Source: Sipunculus nudus (taxonomy: Eukaryota > Annelida > Sipuncula > Golfingiida > Sipunculidae). Taken from it: a stretch of DNA of 64,000 nucleotides. This document shows, piece by piece, positions 47,150-59,242 of the stretch (positions are counted from its first letter, which is position 1; each line of letters opens with the position of its first letter). Position numbers and translations under genes: made by a program. Location of the stretch: assembly GCA_026874595.1 (NCBI GenBank), contig CM049314.1, forward strand, positions 25,681,729-25,745,728, read 5' to 3'. Below the pieces are notes generated by a model. The model was not told the origin of the DNA, did not search any database, and saw only the letters and a program-made list of their open reading frames with translations.

Positions 47150-48310
47150 CTTTTTGAACACTGAGAAGGAAATGCCAGTCTCTTTGACTAATGTTGCCAT
47201 GCGTCGAAGATCCTCCAGACTGCTGTAGAGTTTCCTTGCCACTTGTGTCTCCTCTGGCCAAAAATGTTGCCCAAAGTCCTTGTACGAGGAGCGTTCCTAC
47301 AGCAAATGTGGTGTTGTCATGCTGCTAGTCACCTGCTCAGATCTGTTTTGCAGATAGTAAGGATCCACTCTGTTGAATTTAGGGTGCTCCTGTGACCATT
47401 TACTGTGCTGCCTGGCTTTTATAATGGTTTTTATTTCATTAAAAGTTGTGGACCTATCTTCCTGTTGTTTTGATGTTACCAATTGTTACCAATTACTTTG
47501 CAATGTGATGATATACACTGCACAGAGACTCTGGCCAGTCTGCTCAAGGACACAAGAGCACAGGTCAGATCATTTAATTCTTTGTCCCTGCCAGTTCCCT
47601 GCACTGAATCTTGGGTGAGATCACTTCACTGCAAGCAGGATTCTCAAGTGTGCCTTAGATCATAGCAGCTAGGGTCTTGATCTCCAAGCTCTTGGTGTGT
47701 TTTTTCAAGAATTCTTGATTAGTGGATAAAGCTTCCCCTTTCCTGTCGTCCTCTTCTTGGCTGTGACATTCTCTCCTTCATTGGATGTCCTGTGAGTCTT
47801 TTGAACTTTGCAGCTTGCACAAGAAACTTGGTGGCTTTACGGTCCTCAAGAGTTTCCAGCCCTGTGATGGTCTCCAGTTCTTTTATTTGTGTTGTTTTCA
47901 TGGCTCCAGTAATGAGTCTGGATGCTTGGTTCTGTACCCTTCTAACTTTATTGAAGTTACACTTGGCAGCAGTGCTTCAGGATGTCATACTGTACTCAAG
48001 AACTGGTCTGACTCTGCTGGTGTACTTTTTCTTGAGGATTTGGAATCTGCACCCCATGTTATGCCAGCCAATTTTCTCATGAGTGCTAAATGCACCTTGG
48101 CTCTAAATTCATCCTTGACGATTTGCTGCCTCCAGGTCAGCCTCTTGTCGAAAGTCACCCCCAGTTGTGTGGGGTTTTCGTCAGCGGCAACATCTGTTCA
48201 TTCATCGGGAGTGAGGCCTTTTTGCTGTTTGGTAGATAGGCTGAAGATGGTATACAGTAAGTGGTTTTGCTGGGGTTGACATTAATGAGCCACTTCCATA
48301 CCATGATAAT
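47150..48310 (-). pseudogene. 5'-truncated non-LTR retrotransposon (LINE) fragment
   Basis: On the - strand the translation starts near 48290 with WLINVNPSKTTY, then LPLTKTPHNLGVTFDKRLTW and a KVHLALMRKLAGITWGAD-like stretch. Around 47960-47720 it gives RVQNQASRLITGAMKTT, ETITGLETLEDRK and RLTGHPM. This is the usual order just after the reverse-transcriptase active site and through the thumb/connection part of Jockey-like LINEs in animals. The frame shifts at least twice, the RT core is absent, and the C-terminal part (to 47150) is degraded. It lies in intron 13. Confidence 0.78.
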
Positions 48311-49038
48311 GAATTAAGAAAAGTCATCCAATTAAAATCACAATTTAGTTCAGTGAGATCTGGAAGCATTCAGTGCCAGATTTACATATTCGATGAGAAG
48401 GCAGCAGCTCAGGGCCTCATAATCTGTAAAAAAAATGTTTAGAACCGCCTGGTCTGGTATAATGTGTAAATACAATCTGAAATTCTGAAACACATTGCTC
48501 ATATGTGTGTGCCAAACTATCTAGCCCCAGATGCTCAGTAAAATTAAAGATGAACAGAAAGTCAGCCTCCAATTCACAGCAGTAATTTTGTTAACATTTC
48601 AGCTATGTTCCATTTCATTGAAAAGATAAAAATAAAAAGGTTGCCTATGATTAGAAGCTACTATTCACATACCAGGTGTATTGAATGTATATTAATTATG
48701 TCTTCTCCCTCCAAAAGTGGGAGCATGATTTACTATATTTTCACTGGGTTAGATCAATAATATCTGTAATTAAATCTAAGAAACAAAATGAATGATTTGG
48801 ACCAAGCATAATTATTGTGTTTACAAAAATATGTAGGAATGCCTGTAATTTTCTATTAACTTTAGATCATGTAGCTGACATAAAACACATTACAAATATT
48901 TATGTATTGCAGATATGCACTTTTTATATGAATTTTTTTGTGTCTGTAAATTTCCTGCAGAAACCTAAAACCCTACTGGACTGTAGCTTTTCAAACAGGC
49001 TTCAAACCCTGATGTTTATGGACTCTAACACCATTTTT

Positions 49039-49042
<4 letters not shown>

Positions 49043-49097
<55 letters not shown>
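49043..49097. repeat. TA microsatellite
   Basis: About 27 TA units end 22 nt before the acceptor of the Walker A exon (exon 14). Confidence 0.97.
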
Positions 49098-49100
<3 letters not shown>

Positions 49101-49119
49101 AGATACTTGTTTGTTTCAG

Positions 49120-49191
49120 GGAAAGTTATTTGGAGTCTGTGGGAGTGTTGGGAGTGGAAAGAGCTCGCTGGTCTCTGCCATATTAGGACAG
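49120..49191 (+). CDS. ABCC5: ABCC5-like coding exon 14 (Walker A of NBD1)
   Basis: The acceptor is TTGTTTGTTTCAG and the donor GTTTGT; 24 codons, phase 0 at both ends. It encodes GKLFGVCGSVGSGKSSLVSA then ILGQ. GSVGSGKSS is the P-loop that binds ATP phosphates. A TA microsatellite ends about 20 nt before the acceptor, so branch-point sequence is squeezed between them. Confidence 0.97.
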
Positions 49192-49375
49192 GTTTGTCCA
49201 TTGTAATCCTTTTCTATTAAACCAAGATAGATGTAGTCAATACCAAAATTAGGAGAAAAATTTTACCATTGTTGGCTTCAGGGTTAAAATTTCACAATTT
49301 TTTTGTAATCTTTTTGTTTCTTTTTGTGATCTAACCATAACACCTAAACTATCCTACACACAGTATATAGCCATT

Positions 49376-50040
49376 TTTTGCGAACCTGTGAGCTTATGCG
49401 ATGGCGCAGCGTCGTCTGTCCGCCGTCAGCCGTCCGCTGTCCGCCGTCCAGGGCTGGCTTTCCACCGTCCATGGCTGTAAGTCAGAAACTGTCGGAGCTA
49501 GCAGCTCCAAATTACATGTAAACATTCGCCACATGTGAAACTTTGTGCCCTGGAGCTTATTATTGGGTATCTGCATTAATTTAGATTTTATAGAGAAAAA
49601 GCTTAAAAACCTTTAAAAATCTTCTTCTCTGAAAATGTCCAGCCAAATTGTCCAATATTTCACAAAAATGATCCCTGGAACAATCTCTCTCAAGTTTGTT
49701 CGAATGGTTCCAGTTCGGAGATTTTTGGCCGAGTTACAGGAGGTTGAACTTAGTCATCTGTCCAAAAAAGCACACTAAAATTAAAATCTCAAAAATGGCT
49801 AGAGCTATAATGACCAAATTTTATACCAATGTTTGTCACATATGTCATATCTGCTTTTGAGGTATTGGTGGCGCCACCTACATTGATGTGTTTTTTACAA
49901 GCGAAAATGTAATTTTTAACTCTTCTAGCTTATACACTGATTTATGATGAAACTGTTCAGCTGATTGGTTTAAACTTTACAAGAATTATTCTATGGTAGG
50001 GTTCTGCCAGTTTTATAAGAATAGATTGGGTAAATACAGT
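49376..50040 (+). mobile_element. Element of the GCGAACCTGTGAGCTTATG family, copy 2
   Basis: It begins TTTTTTGCGAACCTGTGAGC with GTCCGCCGTC runs. It shares TTGGTGGCGCCACCTACATT, AGCTATAATGACCAAATTTT-like and GAATAGATTGGGT blocks with 14098-15175. The frames in it are not genes. It lies in intron 14. Confidence 0.72.
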
Positions 50041-50190
50041 TTTAAAAAAGCATTGTAGCCAATTGAAAAAGGCTTTCTGTATTTGAAAACAGATTTGACT
50101 TCATACTGAGTTTCAGTAGCCAAGTCAAGAGGTCACTCAGTACAAACAGGTGGGGTCCAGACATCACCATGGCAACTGACCGCTGGGGGG

Positions 50191-50250
50191 GGTGTCTAGA
50201 CAATGTGTCTAGACGTCTAGACACAGCGTCTAGACGTCTAGACACAATGT
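50191..50250. repeat. Tandem palindromes of TCTAGACGTCTAGA
   Basis: GTGTCTAGACGTCTAGACAC (50205-50224) is a perfect 20-bp palindrome; a near copy follows at 50227-50246, with partial copies on both sides. It lies just upstream of the inverted GCGCCACC element. Confidence 0.9.
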
Positions 50251-50339
50251 TTAGAAGCAGAATTCCCAGATTATTGGAACTGTATCTTTCAACTGTTTAA
50301 AAAAACTTGGTTTGCATTGTAAGCGAATCGGTTTATCAT

Positions 50340-51665
50340 CAGGTCACATGTTAACTGCTGCACCCTCATTTTTGGTTGCCCTCTGACCTTTCCTTGCTGC
50401 CCAGCGTCCATTTGTGCGTCTGTTTCCACACATAAACCCACATATCTCGGGAACCGTTTGACCGATCAGGCTAAAAATTTTGCACAAATGTAGTCCTTTG
50501 ATAGCTTTATAACATACACTAAAAATGGTGGCACCACCTGCAACCATTTTTGCACAGCGTCCATCTGTTCATCTGCCTTCGGATAATATTACTCATATCT
50601 CTGCAGTGGTTTGACTTATCCACCTGAAATTTTGCAGGTTTATACATCCTGGACAGCTTTCTCGATTTTATGACAGGTGGTGCCACCTACATTCGCATTT
50701 ACTCTGCAGACATCCAAGCTCATATCTCGGGAACCGTTTGACCGATTGGGCCAAAATTTTGATTGTGTATAGATCTTACATAGCTCTTCATCATAGGCAA
50801 AACTGGTGGCGCCAACTGCAACCATTAATGCACAGCGTCAATCTGTTCATCTGCCTTTGGATAAAATCGCTCATATCTCAGCAGTGGTTTGACTTATCCA
50901 CCTGAAATTTTGCAGGTTTATACATCCTGGACAGCTTTCTCGATTTTATGACAGTTGGCGCCACCTACATTCACATTTACTCTGCAGACATCCAAGCTCA
51001 TATCTCAGGAACTGTTTGACTGATTAGGCCAAAATTTTGCTTGTGTATAGATCTCACATAGGTCTTCATCATAGACAAAACTGGTGGCGCCACCTGCAAC
51101 TGCTTATGCACAGCATCAATCTGTTGATCTGCCTTCGGATAAAATCACTCATATCTCAGCAGTGGTTTGACTTATCCACCTTAAATTTTGCAGGTTTATA
51201 CATCCTGGACAACTTTCTCGATTTTATGACAGGTGGTGCCACCTACATTCACGTTTACTCTGCAGACATCCAAGCTCATATTTCGGGAACTGTTTGACCG
51301 ATTGGGCCAAAATTTTGCTTGTGTATAGATCTCACATAGCATTTCATCATAGACAAAACTGGTGGCGCCACCTGCAACCGCTTATGCACAGCATCAATCT
51401 GTTGATCTGCCTTGGGATAAAATCACTCATATCTCAACAGTGGTTTGACTTATCCACCTGAAATTTTGCAGGTTTATACATCCTGGACAATTTTCTTGAT
51501 TTTATGACAGTTGGCACCACCTACATTCACGTTTAAGCTGCTGTCATCCATGCTAATATGCAACACACCATGCTCTATTCCCCTTGCCACTTAATCCATG
51601 CCTCACTTCACCTGTCCCACTCTGATTTCTGCGGATACACATAGTGGCTTGTCGACTACCCATAT
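50340..51665 (-). mobile_element. GCGCCACC-rich repetitive element, copy 2 (inverted)
   Basis: The reverse complement of 2770-3960 fits block by block: GTGACCT-like end, GACGCACAAA, GTTTGACCGAT, CTGGTGGCGCCACCTGCAAC, and the terminal GCGGATACAC...TTGTCGACTACCC at 51630-51660. It has more internal 290-bp units than copy 1. It lies in intron 14. Confidence 0.78.
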
Positions 51666-52904
51666 TCTGGTTTTTAACGTGTCATAGTCCAAAACTTGCA
51701 GTTCAGAAATGTCCATTTTGCTGAAATCATAATGACTAAGGTAGATATGCAGGACTTAGGAGGATCAATGTTAAATTTTAAAAATAAACTCCATTCATAC
51801 TCCTAAACTTTGCACAGGTTCGCATTAGGCCTGTAGGCCTTGTTATATGATATGATTATATAGAATAATATATACAAAAAAACATAAACTTGGCCAGGGC
51901 CCAGTGGAACATCAAGCAACTAGAAATTAATGTTAATTACCTTTAAGATAAATTGAAAAATAGAATATCATTTATAACAGCAGTCTTAGAATTACTGGTG
52001 ACATAAAAGATCTATTATTATTTATAATGTCAGTCTTTTTTTTACCTTTTGACTTGTCTTTGATGATAGGTCCTTTTATTCACAAAGGTTTGATTTTTGT
52101 GATAATCTCCCTTTTGCAAATATCTCAAATTTGAAACCCTTACAAACAAAAGGGCAACCACAGTATATTCAACAGTCCCTAATATAGCTGCTCAACACAA
52201 ACAGTTATGTTTTGCATTGTATCTCCAAGAAAGTTATTATGATTTGTTTAGTCATCGAAATTACATTATTAATCAACCTTCTATTGCTGTTCAGAAATAT
52301 ATTGCACATCCATACTTCACGCCTCTGATGATGCAGGGGTTAAACACTGCAGTCATCACAGATCTTCTTCCTTTTTATTGTATATAAAAAGTATTATGGT
52401 ATACCCACCGTCTGTCCATTAACTTTTAGTGTCGCAGCAAAAGCTTACCAGGACTTTGATAACTCACCATAACTACTTACCAACAGATATTTTATTATAT
52501 TATCCCATCCTAGTTCAATTATTGGCAACATCCACACTTAAGGTCACAGATCTCTAGGCTACTTTGTGGTGTCTCTGTGATAACTTAAGAAGAATATGAA
52601 GGATTTTGATCAAACTCATCAGAAATGTTAATCAATAAAATATCTCACCTAAGTAGATTTCCAGCAAAACAAATGCATATTTAATGAGGTCAGAGGTCAC
52701 TGGACTTTGGTGGAACCTTGGTGCTTACCAAAAATTCCTATGGATTTTTGTGAAACTTATTATGTATATATTTACCAATAGAGTTTCTCACCTGAATTAC
52801 CTTCTTATCAAAATTCATGCATATTTAATGGTGTCAGAGGTCACCTGATACAGGACTGACGTATTATGCATGCTTGCGGTGCTCTTGTTAACTTCTGCTT
52901 TGTA

Positions 52905-53095
52905 TAGAAAGATTCTCTGGGTTCTACCACCAGGGCTGGCACAGGGCAAAGAATCGTACTCAGACCAATGAGAGCGTGGTATTGCATTGTGCATCCAGCT
53001 CCAAATTTTAAACATGTAACACCTGCTCTCATTGGTCTGATTACACCTGGACATCCACTTTCATTGGTATGATTCTCAGCCCTGTAACAGAACTG
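52905..53095 (+). repeat. Palindrome-bearing MITE-like repeat, copy 2
   Basis: It contains the inverted pair GACCAATGAGAGC / GCTCTCATTGGTC (13 bp, perfect) and outer ACCAGGGCTGGCACAGG / CAGCCCTGTAAC. It is related to 24060-24235 (reverse) and 62925-63090. Confidence 0.75.
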
Positions 53096-53407
53096 GCGTA
53101 ATCATTTGTGAGATATGTAATCCCTATATTCTGTATTATTTGTTGTCCCCCACTTCCTCAGAATGGGCACTATGGAAACTAAACACAGCCTCTATGACAT
53201 ATGAAGACATCTTCAGGCGAAAAAAAAAACTAAAACATTAATAAGGCAAGCATGAAGACAACAAGAGGTGGAAGTGGGCGACATAAATTCCAGGAATTTG
53301 CTTGTTTTCATTCAATTTTTGTTCCCTTTTAAATGAGCCTTCATTTACTTTTATTTGATCTAAATTTGATTTTTCTTACAATTTTGACACATCTTCTCAT
53401 TAAATAG

Positions 53408-53533
<126 letters not shown>

Positions 53534-53989
53534 TGAGATAATTTTCTTTAGCTAACCCTGCACTTTTTCTTTAATTAAGCCTTATTCTTTTCAGCAGTGT
53601 ATTTTCAATTAATTAAGGATTATTCTTTGGAGCAGATGCAAACTTTTTTCATGTTGCTGACTTACAAAGCAATAATATTTTCAGGGTATGAAGCTTTCAA
53701 TACGTGCACTCTAGTCTTCCTTAATGTCAGCCACAAGAAAAACACAAATCAGGAGGAACTCTAAATCTCAACTAAAGCTTGGTATATTCTACCATTTCAG
53801 TGCAAAAATGTCATGGAAAGTATAAAAGCATTATGTATTATTGCTAGGTTAAAGGGCTTTTATGATATCTGACATATAAAAATAGGAGACAAAATGCTGA
53901 TCCACAGCACATAGGCTGTTCATTATGTTTACATCCAATTTGTTCATTACATTTAATGGACCCACCAAAATAATCCAAGCATATTTAAC

Positions 53990-54165
53990 AAGAACATCAG
54001 ATGAGTTTTGCAAAGTTGTTTTGCAATTTGTGACCTTTCAGCTTCAGTACATGTACAACCAGCCACCTTAGTGTACATTGTTTATCCATTTGTCATCATT
54101 GCCATATTTATAAACAGCTTATAGATAAACAAGCTCATACATCCATCACAGAGGGGTTATAAGAA
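53990..54165 (-). repeat. Old dispersed repeat, copy 3 (inverted)
   Basis: The reverse complement matches 470-660 (GATGTATGAGCTTGTTTATC, CACTAAGGTGGCTGGTTG). It abuts the 5' end of the element at 54171. Confidence 0.6.
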
Positions 54166-54170
54166 TTTTT

Positions 54171-56589
54171 AGCTCAGCTGACTTTCAGTCATGCTGGGCT
54201 ATAGCGATGGGTCTTTGTCCGGCGTCCTTCCATCTGTCCGGCCGTTAGCAGGGCACAAATCGTAACCGTAGGGGCTAGGGCCATGAACCCTATGCAGTCT
54301 TAGAGGTTATAAAAAGATCTCCTTGCAAACCTGAAATTAGGTCACTGCGACCTATATTCTCGAAGTTATGGGGTGTGTTTGCACCCCCCAGAAATAACTC
54401 TTTGAGACAAAATTTTCATCCCAAACCTTTCATCTTTCACATACAGCTCACCTACCAACAGTGGAAGAACCATAATTTTTTTTAGGTCAAAAGGTCAAAG
54501 GTCAAGGTCACAGGAGCCTCTTCTTTGAAAAGCCTGTGGATGCATTTTAAGCCAACCCTTTCATCCCAATTCTTTGATTTTTCACATATAGCTCACCTAC
54601 TAAGTTGGAGAAGAATCCTATAGATTTTGAGGTCACAAGGTCAAAGGTCAGGGTCACAGGATCCACTTCTTTGAAAAGGAAGTGGACACATTTCAAGCTA
54701 GACTTTTCATTCCAAACCTTCCAGCACTGATATCGCTTCTCTGCCAACAGGGGAAAAGCCCTGTTGATTTTGAGGTCAAAGGTCAAGTTAACAGCACCCA
54801 CTTCTTGCGTGGAGTCATTTTCAGGCAAACTTTTCAATCTGTACCTTCCATCTGTCATATATGGCTTGCCTACCAATACGGGAAGAAGCCTATTGATGTT
54901 GAGGTCAAAAAGTCAAAGGTCAAGGTCACAATATTTAATTGTTCTAAATGCTTGTGAGCATATTTCAAGTGTAACTGTTCAACCCAAACCTTCAGTCTTT
55001 CACATATGCCACATCTATGCATCACTCAGTTTGACTCAAACTTCATATTTATGGGTCTTTTTGCTTGAATAAATAACTTATTGATTTTGGGGTCAGCTGG
55101 TCAGCAGGTTAAAGGTTGCAGGTCAAAGTTATTCACCCATTGGTTGCCAAGTAATTACACCAGATTTAAATGGTTAGTAGTTACCCATCATTTAGAAAGA
55201 ATCCAGTTGATATATGGGCAAAAGGCCAAGGTCATAGGTCAGGGATGTTCACAATTACTTATTTTATAGACCATCTCTATTTTTCTTGTATATATAACCA
55301 TCCCACTCCAGCTGGTACATCTCCCTGTGTGGCTGTAATTGTGAGTGACACTGGTGACATATGACTCCCTTTTGTATCAGCCTATTAAGTGATAAGGCTC
55401 AGTGATAACTACCTCGTTACTTCATAACAAAAACACTGTTATCAGAATGCTTCAGCCAGGCATTAAGACTATGAGAGTATAGTATTAAGGTTTAGCTACT
55501 GATTTATAAGATGATGGGAACATTTTGCAGATTATTTTATGGAATCCTAGCAATAAACTTAGTTTCCTAGATATCTGAATATTTAAATATATATCACCAC
55601 ATATAAAAGCAAGTGTTTGTTCTCATAATATGTGGATGTGTACCTTGATTTAGGATGGCTTTTTGTTTTATTTCAAGACTCCTAGTCATGCTTTCTGCAT
55701 TTCTTTTCTTTCAGGTTTGGCAGTTTACCTACCCTGCTGACCCCATTGAAAAGCAGAGTGATAATAAAAAATATTGGACTTACACTTTTTACAATTGCAT
55801 ATCTATAAATCTGATATGAGGGCCCGGACATGCCTTTTGAATTATTTTGGGCATTTATTACTGGATAATTTGCCCCAAGTTTGGTCTCTTATTGGAGAAT
55901 GTGGGATATCAAATGTCATACTTGTCAGAAATCCATTATGTCTGCCAGTTAGCCACCTTAGAAATTTCCTTCTTCAGGACAGTTTCAGTAATTTTTCTTT
56001 AATGTTTGGTCCGATTTAGAGAATGTTTGTTGTCTGATTTCAGACTTGTCAGAATTCCAATATGGCCACCAGGCAACCATCTTTTAATTCCTTTTGATCA
56101 TATTATCTCAAGAACAGTTAAAGTGAATGCAGTTGGATGTATATTTATGTAATCTTGTAAAGGATTGGGTCAAATATTTCTGAATAAATATTACCATCAT
56201 TTATAAAAGTGCAGTACAGTTGGCTTGTATTGAATAAAAATTTATACAGAAGCACCTGTTTCTCAATAATTCTTGCAGGTATTTCCTTGATTTTTCCTAT
56301 ATATTTTGATCTTATATTTGCCCTTTGTGGTGTTCCTTTTGAGACTGACAGGTTTTAAGCAAGTTGTTGGAATAGTTCCTGATAGCTTAACAATCATGCA
56401 TTTTCCTCAGACCATCAATTCACTGTGTTTTAACCAGACATAGGTGGTATATATTTCTGTTGTCATAGAAAATTTTCAACAAATTGGCTAATTGGTTCTT
56501 CAAAATTTGACTGGAAGTTGTGAATCTCAGTCCATGATGTCACAGGTCATGCTTGGCAGCTGAGCGTCATGACCCATGGGTCACTTGTT
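54171..56589 (+). mobile_element. Foldback-ended element (ACTTTCAGTC subtype), copy 3, about 2.42 kb
   Basis: It is nearly identical to 10762-13194 over its full length, with the same ends (CAGCTGAGC and the TGACCCATGGGTCA palindrome followed by CTTGTT). It lies in intron 15, in the sense orientation of the gene. Such low divergence implies recent mobility. Confidence 0.86.
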
Positions 56590-57141
56590 CTTCACACAGA
56601 TTACCTAGTGTGCATTCATATATACACAGAGTAAGGCAGAAATCACATAAGTTCTATAAAAAAGTGGACGAATAGCTGGCTTTAAAGTCATTTGGAGCAA
56701 TTTAACCAATATGAAAAACTGAATCCATGTATTATATATCCTGAATAAACTGATATATATCAAACCTGTTGTCTGTCTTGAAGCAAAATATATAGTAAAA
56801 TTGTGCAAGAAGTTCTACACTATGGCAATGATTTATACTTTTTTATTCTTATATTCAGACAAATCTCTATATATATTTTTTTTCATGCAAGACCTAATGG
56901 GACTTTTTTTGGTAAATTCTAGAGTGGCAGCATTCTTCCTAGCACAAAGCATATAAAGCCAGAATTCCAGAATGCTTAATATTAACATACCATTCTTACC
57001 AGATGATTACCTTCAATCTCATATTCAATAGATAAACCCACTGACAGGCTGTGGACCTATACCTGATAAAATTATTGGTATATATATGATCAAAATAGCA
57101 TGAATTATTATGATGTATGTCACTGAAAACTTTTCTTTCAG

Positions 57142-57214
57142 ATATGAACAAGTTCTTGAACAATGTTCACTGAAGGTCGACCTCGCTGTTCTACCTGCCG
57201 GGGACAAGACAGAG
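57142..57214 (+). CDS. ABCC5: ABCC5-like coding exon 16
   Basis: The acceptor is CTTTTCTTTCAG and the donor GTGAGA, phase 2 to phase 0. It encodes (R)YEQVLEQCSLKVDLAVLPAG then DKTE. This is the helical subdomain of NBD1 (Y--VL--C-L--DL--LP-GD-TEIGERG in ABCC). Confidence 0.95.
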
Positions 57215-58024
57215 GTGAGATGTCAGCCATGTTTATTATGTTTTCCCCTCAGTTTGTTGGTTGGTTCGTCTATTAGCTCTTTATACAAAAAATTATGAAC
57301 AGGTTTTGGTCACATTTTGTGGACCGTTAGGGTAATTTTAAGGAATAATCCATTAAATTTCATAGGTAATCTTGATCAGCAAAGTATATTTATAATTCAA
57401 TGAAATATATATCATTGTGACATAGGGCAATTCCTCTGTTCACGGGGAGACCACTTCATTAATAGCTGTTAGGGCCAGCATGTGTCAATTAAGTTATGTG
57501 TTACCAAAGTGTGACATCATACTTGAACATGGTAAAGGTTGATTAAAGGGTTCCTGGAAATCTGGCAGGGTTGTTGTACAGCTTCACACACATTCACTTT
57601 GTATATTTTAAAATGTATCCCAGAATTCCCTGGCTGTATTTATACTTGACCTTCAGGTTTAGTTTCTATACCTTTAATAAGAGGTATGGTATTATGTTTA
57701 TGATTGGTTGATTGGTTTGTGGGTTAGTCTTTTAGCAACTTTACTTAAAATGTTATACAGATATTGATGAAAATTTATAGAATGTTAATGTAGGAAAAAT
57801 CAATGAAATTTTTCAGGTAATCTGGACCACCATAATACATGTATTTATGTGTTTCTTTTAACAAGCCTTTACCATTGTGAAATATATCAATTTTCTGGTT
57901 GGACTAAGGTTGTCATTCACTTGTATTAGGGGAAATCATTAGTGAAAATTTCTGAATTAGGTGATAATTTCAACCACCTTCAATGCGAACAGGTATGACT
58001 TAAATAGGGCCACATTTGTTCTGA

Positions 58025-58354
<330 letters not shown>

Positions 58355-59091
58355 TGATATTTTATTTTCCACATTTTGAAAATTGTTTTCTTGTCAGTGT
58401 TTTCATTTTTAAAGAAATAAATTTCACAATTTTATACCATTGAAAGTCACATTGTGGCTTGCATGCATACAGAAAAGTAAAAACATGTTTATATCACATA
58501 GAAATTATCTGTGTCAGAAATTAATACTGTGTAACAAAGTGGTAAAGTTCTGTCATGGAAGGCTCTTATCATTTCAATTTCTTCTCAATTTTTCTAATAA
58601 TCTCAATGCTCATAAAATGTCAAACTCTCTACCTATACCATACAGTATGATTTCTACAATCTCCTGACATAAGAAAACTGATATCTTCAAATAGGTATTT
58701 CAGAATACATTACATTAAATGTCAAATAAAATATTTCTTTCTCTTGCTGTATCACCTGTGCCTAGTCACACTGATGATCAATCCTTCTATACCAAAAGGA
58801 TAACCAAGCATTAAAAGCTTCAGAGCATACCATAATATCTTTTTACTCTTCAAAGAGAAGTTCTTCATAGTAAGGCAAATATATGTACTCTATAATTACC
58901 TGGATTGTTGTACATTCCTTGGCTATTCCCTTTGAAAGAGCTGACTTTTGGTGGCAAAGGAAATATATTTTGGACAAATATTATGAAAATCCTGTCTGAA
59001 ACAGGGACTGAAAAGGAAATACATATTTTATAATAATAAACAGATATATAGGTTTACACTTTTTTATGACCAATTTTCTGGTTTGTTGCAG

Positions 59092-59242
59092 TATTTGAGC
59101 CACTGTGACTACGTCTTATACATGAAGGACGGTTTCATCCATGAACAAGGTACCCATGCAGATCTCCTTACACAAGGAGGGGAGTATGCAGGGCTCATTA
59201 ATATGTATATCTCCCAGGACAACCAAGAAAATGACCAATCAG
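59092..59242 (+). CDS. ABCC5: ABCC5-like coding exon 18 (end of NBD1)
   Basis: The acceptor is TCTGGTTTGTTGCAG and the donor GTAAGG, phase 0 to phase 1. It encodes YLSHCDYVLYMKDGFIHEQG then THADLLTQGGEYAGLI, the usual end of an ABC NBD (D-V--M-DG-I-E-GTH-ELL---G-YA-L). An acidic/polar tail follows that starts the linker. Confidence 0.96.

Noticed and set aside
47785-48279. 164-codon + strand frame
   Set aside because: It is the shadow of the LINE fragment; the opposite strand gives the recognisable reverse-transcriptase C-terminal motifs.
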